Below are positions 11,372-22,849 of a DNA stretch of 64,000 nt, piece by piece. The translations under genes and the position numbers were made by a program. How positions within the stretch are numbered: the first letter of the stretch is position 1; each line of letters starts with the position of its first letter. The DNA is taken from the NCBI GenBank assembly GCA_031002005.1, contig JARYHS010011408.1, positions 223,799,473-223,863,472 of the forward strand. The letters are read 5' to 3'. The stretch comes from Vandiemenella viatica. Taxonomy: Eukaryota > Arthropoda > Insecta > Orthoptera > Morabidae. The notes under the pieces were generated by a model. That model was not told the origin of the DNA and searched no databases. It worked only from the letters and a program-made list of their open reading frames with translations.

Positions 11372-13238
11372 GGAATTAAAGAATCACTGACACGAAGAAA
11401 TTATTGAGAGAAGTAATACGGAATTTATCTCTAACAGTGAAAAAATTTAAGTTGAAAATTAGTATAATGCGAAAGTATGTGTGTAGGCAAAATGTCACCG
11501 AACAAATTATTATCATCATCACTTGATTTTTTTTTTTTACTGAAATCATTACTTGGTTTGAATTAAAGAAGTTCCAAATTGATCACGATCTATGTGGGCT
11601 TAACCACAATTAAAACTAATATTACGTGGCATAACATAAATTGTTAAGATTTATTTTAGTATCCATCGTTTTCACTGTGGACATTATTTCAACCGCATAT
11701 AAGCTATGTCATCTGTTAAAACATCGATTTTCATCACAGATAATCAAAAATAAAGATGTAAAAATACGCGAAGAATTTGGATCAAGTTTATATCGCGATT
11801 CATGATGACACTGAAAACGATACAGGTAACATATTAATTCGAATGTGATTGAAGCTTTGATTTTCTAGCGGCAATACTAGCGAAGATTGTGATTAGAGTG
11901 AAATGAGACCTACACCACGTTGACAAGAAACTTTTTATTACATCACAAGGAACGAGAAATTACAGCACATTGAGCTTTATTTTATAACAATTCTGTTTTG
12001 GTAAGCAACTAAAAAGAAATTAATTGCCAGAACACTCCGGTAAACCCGTTTTGATGGGCTTTGTGGCTCGTTAATAATATTATGATAATGATAATGCATT
12101 ACGAAATCTCATTGCTGCGAGAAATTAGCAGTATGTTTTTGTGAAGATAAAAATATTGTGTAAGATGAGACTGGACGCTATCTCAGAGTTGGTAAGTAAC
12201 CAAACTGACTCGAGTTTCTAGCCGAGGTGTTGCACCAATCATGTATGACTTTACGGCGAGTTCAAACGCCAACTTCTCCAGAATTAGACTGCGTAAGTTT
12301 TCTTCGTGTCGCCAGGCTTCATTCTCTGAAGGAACAAAATATCTTTTAACTGATTCACATTCCCCGTTAGATCATTCGAAACAAATCCTCGCAGTCACAC
12401 AGAAAAAAATATGAAAGTAATATTTATTGATGTTATGGGATTTACCGCGTATCAAACCAATCTCCATTGCGGAATGTCAATTTACGATTTGTAGAAATTC
12501 CTTAGATACGTTTCGGTTACGAATTTTCAAAAAAAAAAAAAAAAAAAAAAAGAATTAGAGAGGTTTTAAGTTGGTTTGCATGGATTTGTATAGTATGATC
12601 TAACTGAAACTACTGTGCAATTACAAACAATACATGTTTGATTCTAATGGCTGTAGGAGTCCACTGTGTAAGGATTAACAGTGTTTTGGTAGATCCTACT
12701 AATAATATTGCCCTCCATTTGTGAACCACCTAGTCTGGATTGTTTTGTTTATGAAACAAACATTTTATTAGCCCTTTTTTATTTTATCATTAACGTGTCT
12801 AGGACTATGTTAATGCTTTACACTCAGAGTAGTTTAACTTGGTGGTGGTTTTATCATACGTAGATATTTTACTTTCGTCTATAAATTTCCTCAACTAATT
12901 GTAACTTCTGTATATTCTCTTTGCATTACGTAATAATTGATAATATTTACCGACGTTGTTACTGTGGATTAAGCCAACGTTGCTCATAAATTTAGTCTTA
13001 TGACCACTTTAACAGAAAACACTTTAAACGGCCCTTGCCATTCGATGTGAAGAAATAGGGACATATTGTTAGGGAAAATATTATTTGTCTGCATATGGGC
13101 ACTTGTTCGTGTACATGGCAAACACCTTCAGAATTTTGAATTGTTTTGTTGGGGATAATTATCTTTTTGATGATAGAGACGCGTAATGATTCATTTTAGA
13201 TTGGAGAACATGAGAAAAGGCTAAGCCGAAGTGAGAAC
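11372..13238. other. Unassigned intronic sequence
   Basis: About 1.9 kb of AT-rich intron with a 21-bp poly(A) run near 12531-12551. No coding or repeat signature was recognised. Confidence 0.5.
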
Positions 13239-13240
13239 TA

Positions 13241-14662
13241 CACTCCTGGAAATTGAAATAAGAACACCGTGAATTCATTGTCCCAGGAATGGGAAACTTT
13301 ATATACACATTCCTGGGGTCAGATACAACACATGATCACACAGACAGAACCATAGGCACATAGACACAGGCAACAGAGCATGCACAATGTCGGCACTAGT
13401 ACCGTGTATATCCTCCTTTCGCAGCAATGCAGGCTGCAATTCTCCTATGGAGACGATCGTAGAGGTGCTGGATGTAGTCCTGTGGAACGGCATGCCAAGC
13501 CATTTCCACCTGGCGCCTCAGCTGGACCAGCGTTCGTGCTGGACGTGCAGACCGCGTGAGACGACGTTTCATCCAGTCCCAAACATGCTCAATGGGGGAC
13601 AGATCCGGAGATCTCGCAGGCCAGGGTAGTTGACTTACACCTTCTACAGCACGTTGGGTGGCACGGGATACATGTGGACGTGCATTGTCCTGTTGGAACA
13701 GCATGTTCCCTTGCCGGTCTAGGAATGGTAGAACGATGGGTTCGATGACGGTTTGAATGTACCGTGCACTGTTCAGTATCCCCTCGACGATCACCAGAGG
13801 TGTACGGCCAGTCTAGGAGATCGCTCCCCACACCATGATGCCGGGTGTTGGCCCTGTGTGCCTCGGTCGTATGCAGTCCTGATTGTGGCGCTCACCTGCA
13901 CGGCGCCAAACACGCATACGACCATCATTGGCACCAAGGCAGAAGCGACTCTCATCACTGAAGACGACACGTCTCCATTCGTCCCTCCATACACGCCTGT
14001 CGCGACACCACTGGAGGCGGGCTGCACGATGTTGGGGCGTGAGCGGAAGATGACCTAACGGTGCGCGGGACCGTAGCCCAGCTTCATGGAGACGGTTGCG
14101 AATGGTCCTCTCTGATACCCCAGGAGCAACAGTGTCCCTAATTTGCTGGGAAGTGGCGGTGCGGTCCCCTACGGCACTGCGTAGGATGCGACGGTCTTGG
14201 CGTGCGTCCGTGCGTCGCTGCTGTCCGGACCCAGGTCGACGGGCACGTGCACCTTCCGCCGACCACTGGCGACAACATCGATGTACTGTGGAGACCTCGC
14301 GCCCCACATGTTGAGCAATTCGGCAGTACGTCCACCCGGCCTCCCGCATGCCCACTATACGCCCTCGCTCAAAGTCCGTCAACTGCACATACGGTTCACG
14401 TACACGCTGTCGCGGCATGCTACCAGTGTTAAAGACTGAGATGGAGCTCCGTATGCCACGGCAAACTGGCTGACACTGACTGCGGCGGTGCCCAACCGCT
14501 GCGCAGCTAGCGCCCTTCGACGGCCAACACTGCTGTTCCTGGTGTGTCCGCTGTGCCGTGCGTTTGATCATTGCTTGTACAGCCCTCTCGTAGTGTCCGG
14601 GGCAAGTATGGTGGGTCTTACACACCGGCGTCAATGTGTTCTTATTTCAATTTCCAGGAGTG
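13241..14662 (-). mobile_element. Near-intact Tc1-like DNA transposon
   Basis: 1422 bp bounded by identical 26-bp inverted repeats (outer bases CACTCCTGGAAATTGAAATA) at 13241-13266 and 14637-14662. A TA target duplication lies at 13239-13240 and 14663-14664. The body is GC-rich and holds one transposase gene on the minus strand, broken by a single stop. The perfect terminal repeats suggest a young insertion. It sits in the 9.6-kb intron of the spectrin-repeat gene, in the same orientation. Confidence 0.95.
13396..14418 (-). pseudogene. Tc1-like transposase, one internal stop
   Basis: Start ATG at 14416-14418 (MPRQRVREPYVQLT). Domains: N-terminal helix-turn-helix pair (FERGRIVGMREAGWTYCRIA, then VSTVHRCCRQW), a GRPR-like basic hook (ARRPGSGQQRR), then the DDE catalytic domain. 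The catalytic acids are the D in VVFSDESRF, the D in FQQDNARPH and the E in SPIEHVWD. I count 32 residues between the last two, against 34 in classical Tc1. A TAG at 13813-13815, after the VWGAIS phrase, interrupts an otherwise continuous frame between the first and second aspartates. Total 340 codons, the usual family length. It would act in the nucleus by cut and paste if intact. The start at 14634 is not used by relatives, so I prefer 14418. Confidence 0.9.
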
Positions 14663-14664
14663 TA

Positions 14665-16030
14665 GTTGCAAATCCCAATATATGCACATGTCACATGTCA
14701 CGATATCACCTACGGGGCACCGTGATATAGCGACAGTGTTACCGGAATTAACTTTGGAATGCATTCCTATATACCTGTATCCAGAAGTTGTTAGTCCCAT
14801 GATTATATTGTCAGACGATATTATAGTTGATACTGAGTTCTTTATATCAGATTCTTATATCAGACACATCCAACATCAAAAACTAATTTTCTGTATGCAT
14901 CACTTTTCTTGTCTGGTCTTAACGACTTGCTGACAGAATTTTAGTTTGGCGAACACTCCGTTTTTTTTTGTTTTTTTTGTTTTTGTCGTTCCAGCCTATC
15001 CTAACCCAATGTCAGCTGGAGGGAACGTGAATAAACCACGAAAAAGTCACATTCGTGTGGATAGTAATTAGCATGTGTGATAACGATTGTACCAAATGAA
15101 AAAATTAAGTAGATGTCGTAAGAATATTTTCTGATTTAGGGCGTAAAATTACAACTGATGGATGATTTAGCAATAGAGTTGAAGTTTAGACTTAGAGAAT
15201 TTCAGAAGAATAACTGAACAGTTTTAAATGTGTTGGAATAGAAAGATGTCGAAAGTTAAGTGGTAAAAATGGAAATGAACACATTGTGGAAATTATTGCC
15301 CGACCTAACAACAATTTTTAACAGAATTCACAGCTAAATGATTTTGATTAACATGAGGAATATTTTGATTTATTAATAGAGTAGACAGCTTAAAGAAAGA
15401 AATGAAGAAAAAAGTCATAGCGTGTTAGGATATTGTTTAACGTTTGGGCCAGGCATTCGGAGGACGGGAGTTCATTTAGAATTTCCATGGCACCTAGAAA
15501 TCACTTGAAGCGAATAAATTGAAGGTTTTTTCCACTACACAATGACCGAATTCCTTCCCGATCCTCTACTGGCCTTAATGATCTCGATCCCTACGAGCTG
15601 TAAAGCCCTCTCAACTACCCAAGATACAGTGATACGGAAATCCGAATTGAATTCTGTGAATTAGATTCTAAAATGAAGGCGGTGTCATTAGCACGGATAA
15701 CCAGTTTCTTTACGATCTGTATAGAAACATTCAGGCTCGGAAAACAACAGGAGGAATGGGATTAAAAGAATAGGTTGTGCTCCGGCCATTAGCTTTCGAG
15801 AAAAAATCAATTCATCGATAGCTATCTTATCCTCTCTCATATAGGTTATAGCCGTTCGTTCTACGGATCATTCCTACTCATATATTCAAAACCGAAACGA
15901 TGTCATAAACATTACAGCGAACAATCCTTTTCTGAACAAAGGTGCTCGCAATATTGATTAGTACGGTAAATAAAGACGATTTGATTACAATCGTTAGGAT
16001 CATATTCGAGATAAAAATGACGAGAAATAT
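14665..16030. other. Unassigned intronic sequence with an old SINE remnant
   Basis: Mostly featureless. At about 15440-15620 there is a heavily decayed plus-strand family 1 SINE (gcattcggaggacgg, then gaccgaattccttcccgatcc). A T-rich run lies near 14961-14985. Confidence 0.5.
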
Positions 16031-16135
16031 TCTCGGGTGTCCAGTAGGATGGTGGTGTAAAAACACGACGTTTCGACAGCTGACTCTGCTGTCTTCATCA
16101 GGTTTTTACACCACCATCCGGCTGGACACCCGAGA
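16031..16135 (-). repeat. Hairpin repeat with hammerhead-ribozyme-like core
   Basis: 105-bp inverted repeat: TCTCGGGTGTCCAG at the left pairs with CTGGACACCCGAGA at the right, and GGTGTAAAAAC pairs with GTTTTTACACC inside. On the minus strand the centre reads CTGATGA (16095-16101), a 6-bp helix GACAGC/GCTGTC with a 7-base loop, then GAAA (16071-16074) and ACGTC. This is the layout of a minimal type I hammerhead: helix I closed by the flanking repeat, helix II, and a very short self-complementary ACGT helix III before a GTC cleavage triplet. Such motifs are established in Penelope-like elements and retrozymes. Activity is inference. Confidence 0.7.
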
Positions 16136-16663
16136 AGATTTTGTTGCATCGGTACGCCGGGAAAGTCTCCACTCACACATTACCTTGTAATGTTTGATGT
16201 AGAATGTGAAATAATTTTTCCGTTGCTGAGGGACGTCTGAAGTGCATTTTGGCATTTAAAGACAGTAAATTACTCTGTAAGGCCTCCATATACGAATTGT
16301 TACCTTTGCAATATTTCGTTCACTGTAACTAAGGAAATCTTTTTTCCGGATGTCCCGCCTAGATGGGGGTCTACCATTCGAAAACTGGAAACCAGGAACT
16401 TTTAAGAGTTGTATTTGAATAAATGAGCAACGCCAGCACGTTCCGTGGTTCGGATTCCACGTTATATTGTAGGACCCAGAGGAAAGGAACTGGCCGTCCT
16501 TCCTCTGACACAATGGCTTAGTATGCCTCCTTCGGGGGGATGCAGCCAACTAGTGTACTAAATTATGTTTTTTTTTTTTTTTTTTAATTTAATGGAGATT
16601 GTAAGCTTTTATTTTAAAATGTGCATTTGTACTCTGTAAAAACTCTGATGGATGGCCGCTGAC
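16136..16663. other. Intron segment with the 3' part of SINE family 3
   Basis: The segment 16430-16560 (ACGTTCCGTGGTTCGGATTCCACG) matches the 3' half of the SINE near 62.7 kb. A run of T at 16568-16586 follows. Nothing else recognised. Confidence 0.5.
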
Positions 16664-16855
16664 CTGGTCTACGCTGCGGTGGAAGACGGCGGACACTCTG
16701 AGCCTCGTCATGTGCTCCTGCGCGGCGGCGTCCAGGTGGCGCCACACGGCGTCCAGGGCGACGCTCAGCTCGCTGTTGGGTTCCGTCGGCAGGTGGCAGC
16801 ACTGCCGCAGCGCCAGCGCCGCCTGCAGCAGCTGGCGACCGTACTCGTACGAACC
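16664..16855 (-). CDS. Spectrin-repeat gene, exon 6 of those seen
   Basis: 64 codons (379-442), phase 0 at both ends. The acceptor is GGGACAG before GGT TCG TAC GAG, and the donor is CAG|GTCAGC. The peptide contains SYEYGRQLLQAALALRQCC, then a Pro-rich turn, then DAVWRHLDAAAQEHMTRLRV and AVFHRSVDQ. The spacing (long helix, turn, helix with a conserved Trp, then an aromatic/His start of the next helix) is that of spectrin repeats of the Trio/kalirin/CCDC141 sort. It joins HQDFQHTAK of the preceding exon. The in-frame bases above the acceptor would add MYMGQ, but the splice site and phase fit better than a new start. Confidence 0.8.
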
Positions 16856-17094
16856 CTGTCCCATATACATACCGTACCACTTAATATTAGAGAAGAAACA
16901 TGTCGGAAAGGGTCTAAATTATGAAACACAACAAGGGGGCACTCATAAATTACGTCACACATAAACTGGAAAGTTAAAGGGAGGGAGACAGTACCCAGTC
17001 TCCAACGCGTTACTTGGCACCATAAGGGGGAAGGAGGGGAGGCGATCATAACGTTCATGACGTCACGTTTGTTGCACATGCTTTATTAATTAAG

Positions 17095-17170
17095 TCCTAA
17101 ATTTAAAGAAAGTAGGTCAAACATGGAATGAGGATAAATACAAGGAAGAGTATGTTTACTGTACTGTTGT
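17095..17170 (+). repeat. CR1-like LINE scrap
   Basis: A short piece matching the AGGTCAACATGG.ATGA.GATAAAT segment of the LINEs at 1.4 and 8.0 kb. Too short to translate usefully. Confidence 0.4.
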
Positions 17171-17342
17171 TGAATTAGTCTTCGCATTCATTGGAGTTTA
17201 AAAGTGAACTTGACCGTCAACATTGCGTCATCTTCATAAAATTCCTTTTGCCTTCCTACGTGAATCTCATAATTTAACATGCTTTGTAATTCCTCACTGC
17301 TTGTGGGTAATTTTCGATAGTCACACGTTCACATACTTTAAA

Positions 17343-17753
17343 CGTTCAAGTACTTTAGAAATACCGGAAAGAAAGAAAATTGAAGCATTTGAAATGTGGT
17401 GCTACAGAAGAATGCTGAAAATTAAGTGGACAGACAAAGTAAGAAATGAACGAGTTTTGGAAATGATGGGTGAGAAAAGAAGTTTGTGGAAGAAGCTTAC
17501 AGAAAGAAGAGACAGGTTGGTAGGTCATATTTTGAGACATGCTGGATTAGTTAATTTGTTAGTGGAGGGAACAGTCGAAGGTAAGAACTGTAGAGGAAGA
17601 CAGATTAGAATATATGAAGCAGATAATTGAGGACGTGAGCTGTAAGGGGTATGTAGAAATGAAGAGGTTAGCACAGGATAGAAAGGGATGGAGGATTGCA
17701 TCAAACCAGTCGAAAGACTGACGACAAAAAAAAATTAAAAAAAAAAAATACCA
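17343..17753 (+). pseudogene. RTE-like LINE C-terminal tail with poly(A)
   Basis: An open run encodes ERKKIEAFEMWCYRRMLKIK, then VRNERVLEMMGEKRSLWK, RDRLVGHILRHAGL and GRRQI-like text, then a stop and continued homology ending PVERLTTKKN. This is the C-terminal tail that follows the reverse transcriptase in many insect LINEs often annotated as endonuclease-reverse transcriptase. An A-rich tail follows at about 17727-17750. No catalytic region is present, so it is a 5'-truncated dead copy in the spectrin-gene intron, antisense to it. Confidence 0.8.
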
Positions 17754-20020
17754 AGTAGGTGATGATACGCTGACGGAAGAGGGGGAAAAATACGAAAAAC
17801 TTGTAAATTATTTAAAGAACGAAGAAATCGAATTACTAGGGACTAAACGTCGTAGTAGAATAGGGAAATGTAATTACTTAAACAGAAAAAAGTGTATTGA
17901 ATTAAACTCTCAGAAACCAGAACAGAATAACAAACATACTATTCAACAAACGTAATGAGAGCGCTGTACATGATAAAGTTTAAGTGAATTCAACCAATAC
18001 AAGCATATTCTCCAGTTCGTCGGGTGTTAACGCGTATATTACACTTTATACATGGTGTATATGCTACTACTAGTTTATGATATTTATTCATTTTATTCAA
18101 CTTCATCCATTTCAGTCCTAGTTAAATTGCTTAATAAATTCACTTCTTCTATTATAAAAATTCAGTTACCCATGATAATTAGATTTTGTATGACCCCTAA
18201 ATATTTAAATTGCTCCTCAAATATTTCCACATTATGATGTTATTCCGTCAGCATATCTTCTCAAACGTGTCACATAAACTCCGATGCCACGATCTAACTA
18301 AACTATTATCAGAAATAATCTATCAACATCAGAATGGCTAATGACAAGTAGAATTTGAAGCGTATAGTTTCTCTAACTGCAAAGACGACATGACGTCATC
18401 GTTCGTCTTCAGACTTACAGCTTTTGTAAAATAGTAGCTTCCTGTATATAAAACGTTTTTAATATTCATTTACCATACGAGTTCATTAAGCAGAGGCATT
18501 TTGAAGGCATAAGAAGAAGTTTGTTAGAGAAGAAAGAAAATTGGTAATTTTAGTCCATAATCAAATCAATAATATTGCTTCTTTTCTTGTTGTTCAAACT
18601 GAAATGTTTCGGTTGTGTAGCAAACACAAAACATTGCGAAAAATGATAAATGGCTTCTAAAAAGATATTAAGATGCTACTTCCCATCAGTTTTCTATTAT
18701 ACATCTATAAGGTAGCATAACTATTGCTACATAGCACGAGACGATGGAAAAATCGTGAGATGAAAAATCCCAAATGCGGAATGCTCATTAAAGCAATCTT
18801 GATGTACAACCGAACACTGTTCGCGTCACACATGAGCCGCTGCAGACAATCCAGGAGGAAGTACGAGCCATTAGTAACACTAGATGTCCGGGCGATTGCT
18901 TCATGGCGAAAAGGATGCAGTAGCTCAACCGTGGCAATCACGACCAATACTTACTCGTTAGCTGCTAGAAAAGCAGAAATTGACGCTTATACAGTCGTTT
19001 TAGACTACGAATTTTATGGTTAGCATTGAAGATGAAGGTAATGTTGAAAAATAAACAGGAATTATTCTGTAATTCATAAAGGTTAAACCCAAACTGAACT
19101 CACTGAAGAATGAAATTACGATTCTAGGTCAAAAAGATTCTTAATCAGTATTATTACCATCTCCACCTTCATATAAATTGATCAACCTTCTGCAAGTAAT
19201 ATCTGAAGAAAGACTTTCGTGGGAGAATCTTGTGAAAATTGTTATATTTTAAGAACTCCAAAGGAAAGCAAAATTTTTGTAGAATGTCATGTAGAAAACG
19301 CGGGATGGTGGTTGCAGTGTGCTTGTGGAGATTGTAACCTCCGCTTCTCTCTACTACGATGCTGTTGTCCTTATTACATGCTTGGACTTTTCATAATCTT
19401 CTTCTGTTACCTCCCGTTTATTCCTTGGTGTTTTTGTTACTATTATCAGACTTCTTCCACCCCAAAGACTGTCCCATCTAGAGCCATATATACCAAAGTA
19501 ATCTTAACGGGGTAAACTGGGGAGAACTACAATAAAATTATAGGAATCAAGTTACACATTTATTAAATCTTTAACTCATAGCACAATAGCAATGAAAACT
19601 TCACGAGTTTACTATTCTTTTCCTCAGAATATGATTTAATATCTGATTAGTTCGTTAACTTTCAACATCATCTTTACAACAACACGCATATTAATGTTAT
19701 CACTGCACACATGTTACAGAGAGCTTAAACACAAGGAGAGAGAGAGTATTACTTATCTTATTGGCAGCATGGCAAGTTGGTCGTCATGGCGCGGCTATGC
19801 CACTGAATAACCGAGCTAACACATTCAGATGAGATTGTACTGAGATGGGACTGTACACACAGAGAGCGCTTACACGTCCGTTAGGCCTTTTATCACGCAC
19901 GTTTAACGGGAGTCTTAAAGCCAATCAGTGATAGGGTTTCACTTTAGTTCAGGTCTGGAGAGAGATACCATCCTCGACAAACAAACCCGACGGGGCTCAT
20001 CATACCACTTCTGACTTATG
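17754..20020. other. Unassigned intronic sequence
   Basis: About 2.3 kb. A 98-codon frame at 19219-19515 has a hydrophobic, cysteine-rich middle, but I see no family motif and no sign it is a gene. The rest is AT-rich. Confidence 0.4.
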
Positions 20021-20028
20021 GACCCCGC

Positions 20029-20266
20029 ACCGAGCGTGGTGGTGTAACGGATAGCGTTCTGACCTCGCATTCGGGAGGACGGCGGTTCGAATCCCCGTCC
20101 GGGCATCCAGATTTGGGTTTTCCATGGTTTCCCAAATCACTCCAGGCAAATGCCGGGATGCTTCCTTAAAAAGGCCATGGCCGAATTCCTTCCCATTCCT
20201 TGCCCCCATCCTTTCCCGTCTCTAAAGACCTCGCTGTTGAGAGACGTAAAGCAGTTTAAAAAAATT
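20029..20266 (+). repeat. tRNA-derived SINE family 1, intact copy
   Basis: Starts ACCGAGCGTGGTGGTGTAAC, with A box TGGTGTAACGGATAGCG and B box GGTTCGAATCC. The body is as in the 9.8-kb copy and it ends with a short A run. Target duplication GACCCCGC lies at 20021-20028 and 20267-20274. Good preservation suggests a recent insertion in the spectrin-gene intron, in antisense orientation. Confidence 0.9.
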
Positions 20267-20417
20267 GACCCCGCCACACACAAACCAGAGAGGTAAACCT
20301 ACCTCTTCCCTAACGAGGACCAGTGTTAATTTTACAAGGTTGGTTGGCCGCAATTGCGTCAAGGCGCATACATGTCTGGCGATTGACGTTACAGCGAACG
20401 GCGCGTCGAAACCCATA

Positions 20418-20525
20418 ATGGCTGTCAAATAAGCTTCTCTTCAAAAAATGGCTTTACTAGCACTTCACCTTATGGCTGTCAAATAAGCTTCTCTTCAAAA
20501 AATGGCTTTACTAGCACTTCACCTT
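20418..20525. repeat. Two-copy 54-bp tandem duplication
   Basis: Two adjacent identical copies of a 54-bp unit beginning ATGGCTGTCAAATAAGCTTC. Identity implies a very recent local duplication, or an assembly duplication. No coding meaning. Confidence 0.9.
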
Positions 20526-20758
20526 ATTCTATTACCTTACTCCGCTCTCTCCATATACCAAAATATTGCGATTAATTAAGTCTTAATGCCAATGTTTACA
20601 GTTCTCTAGTAAGTTCCATTTTTCTCCTTTATTTTTAAGTAATCATCTTAATAATTACTATTCATTTTAATCGCACCGATCACCCCTTCCATATTAGTAT
20701 TCCCGTGACGTTAAAAGGTGGAGAGATTAAGTGAAGACAAGGAGAGGGGATGGGCTAC

Positions 20759-21114
20759 CTTGGCGGTGTGCTGGAAGTCCTGGTGGCGCTCCTTCTGCCG
20801 CTGTATCTCGGCGACGGTGCAGCCGACCTGGTCGCGCATCGCTGCTCCCAGCTGGCGCAGCCACGCCACCGCCTGCGCAGCGTCCGCCTCGTAGCAGCGG
20901 ACGAGCGCCGCCTGGCGCAGCGCCAGGCGGTGGCGCGACACGCGGTCGCGCAAGGTGGCCGCGCGGGTCGCCACCCTGTCCAGCAGTCGCTGCGCGCGCG
21001 AGATGTCTGCCGCGCGCTCCACGGGCAGGTGGCGCCCCAGGGCGTCCTTCACCGGCATCGCCAGCAGGTCGGACAGGCGCTCGCCTTCCCGCACGCATTC
21101 GCGCTCCAGGTCAC
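20759..21114 (-). CDS. Spectrin-repeat gene, exon 5 of those seen
   Basis: Completes codon 260 and covers 261-378. The acceptor is CTCGTCAG, phase 1, and the donor AAG|GTAGCC, phase 0. The peptide runs DLERECVREGERLSDLLAM, a short VKDALGRHLPVERAADI linker, RAQRLLDRVATRAATLRDRV, RLALRQAALVRCYEADAAQ, AVAWLRQLGAAMRDQ, and EIQRQKERHQDFQHTAK. This is about one whole spectrin repeat with the classic W of helix A (VAWLRQ). Extremely GC-rich, so other frames are also open; this frame alone fits both neighbours. Confidence 0.85.
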
Positions 21115-22369
21115 CTGACGAGCATCACACATCGACAGGATAAGGAACGAAATTATTAGACATACTGCAAAAAAAAATGAATTTATAGAGAAGGTAAGAC
21201 TAAGATAGTATGAGCTTGTAAGTAGAATCCACGAAATAAAAACGCGTGGTAAACTATCCAGAAGGATGGATGGCTAAAAAAAGTGGAGGATTGTGAACGG
21301 AAGAGAGGAGAGGACTGGACCAAGATGGTAGCAGAGAGGTGATGGGAATAAAGAAGAAAATGGAGGGACTTGTGCATAAAGCAGACTCAACTAGAAGCTG
21401 GAAACAGTCGATGAAGATGACTCGGTATGCATGTGAACATTGGTTAGCCAAATGCACTGGAATATTAGTTGCGGGCACAGGTCTGAATCTGGTGTCAGGA
21501 ATAGTTATATTAACAATCAATTGTATCTATTAAGTATGTAATCTGTCAAAAATACGTAAGCATTTGATGCAAAACGAATGTACTCACAAATACCAATCGT
21601 AGTAATTATAGTGGGTAATGTCATTTCTTTTAAAGAAGAAAAAAGTGAACTACAATTGGGGCAAATGTAAGATCTTACGACAAGAACTATACAGAAGCGG
21701 ATCGTTAAAGTGCTGTAACATTCGGTAGGACTTCTAAGCACCCACTATCTCGGAAATTACAGGAAAGGATTTAAAGTAAAAAATTCTGGCTAAATTATTT
21801 TGTGAATAAGAATACAGCTAAATATTATTTTCTTGATACACTACTACTAAATTTAACCAAGTGTTTCAGTTACTAGGTACAACAGTTTTGAAAAATATTT
21901 TAAATAAGAGATCCTATACCAAACGAGTATGTACATTTTTGATGACTATGTACTGCTCGCTTTAACCCTATTTCCAAAATGTGAAGGCAATCATTTATTA
22001 ACTGCATAACAATATCATGCTCGTTGATTCGGGATTTTAATCTAACATCTCCTGCATACAAAGTTAAAATTATACTGCTTTTTAATAACACAGTTGTCCA
22101 TATAAACTGTATCCCCGTCACAGTTCGCTGAATAATCACTGGAATTTCGCATTAACAACAACAGTAGTGTAGTACTGCACTGTTGTCGCTGGAAGACGCG
22201 TAGCCAACATTTCAGCACATTTCCGGCCAATTTTTTTTAACGATATCACGTTAATGAAATATTGAAGGAAATAATGCTTAATATTAAGATGTTTCGATCG
22301 AAAATACACTCATTGAGTAACTACGTAGGATATGTGAATGGAGATTTTCCCGCCCTATGAATGCAACAC
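21115..22369. other. Unassigned intronic sequence
   Basis: 2.85-kb intron, first part. AT-rich, no coding or repeat signal recognised. Confidence 0.5.
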
Positions 22370-22606
22370 AGTCTTCACGAGTTTGCAGTCGGAAATTTTC
22401 ATAAAACTATTGCAACGTTCGACAACGTACTCTGTTGTCTTCATCAGGTAAACGTTTCTTGCTATCGAGAATCTGCAAAAGAATTTCGTATTGATCTTGC
22501 AGATTCTCCATACCAAGATACGTTTACCTGATGAAGACAGCAGACGAAGTTGTCGAAACGTTGTCATCGTTTTATGAAAATACCCGACTGCAAACCCGTG
22601 AAGACT
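22370..22606 (+). repeat. Foldback repeat with hammerhead-like cores in both arms
   Basis: Inverted repeat of about 237 bp: AGTCTTCACGAGTTTGCAGT at the left mirrors ACTGCAAACCCGTGAAGACT at the right, with GAGAATCTGCA/TGCAGATTCTC near the centre. The right arm holds CTGATGA (22528-22534), helix GACAGC/GTTGTC with a 7-base loop, GAAA (22555-22558), then CGTTGTC. The left arm holds the same motif on the minus strand but with GAA instead of GAAA, so only the right core is complete. Likely derived from a Penelope-like or retrozyme-type element. Function is inferred from motif only. Confidence 0.7.
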
Positions 22607-22622
22607 CTATATTCCATCTACA

Positions 22623-22757
22623 CAGGGCCGGCGCTAGGAACTTCGGGCCCGGGGTAACCGGGGTAAAATGGGCGACCTTTTCTTTTTTTTTTAGCTCTAC
22701 AAAAGGCCAGGCGACAATGACCCGCTTACCCCCCCCCCCCCCCTAACGCCGGCCCTG
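22623..22757. mobile_element. 135-bp hAT-type MITE with 8-bp target duplication
   Basis: Ends are CAGGGCCGGCGCTAGG and its inverse CTAACGCCGGCCCTG. Target duplication CATCTACA lies at 22615-22622 and 22758-22765. Eight-base duplications and CAGGG ends are typical of hAT elements. The interior has T- and C-homopolymers and no code. It inserted just to the right of the foldback repeat. Confidence 0.9.
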
Positions 22758-22849
22758 CATCTACATGTGATGTTACTGCCGGATACCACGGCAAAAATGA
22801 ACGGAGTAACTTCGGCGTATTTTAAAATTATCAGGAGCCATCAAATCTT

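Noticed and set aside
19219..19515. 98-codon frame with hydrophobic Cys-rich stretch
   Set aside because: No family motif, no promoter or splice support, inside an intron of another gene.
20727..21159. Long plus-strand and second minus-strand frames over 20.7-21.2 kb
   Set aside because: They are proline/alanine/arginine-rich shadows of the GC-rich exon at 20759-21114; only the spectrin-like frame fits neighbouring splice phases.
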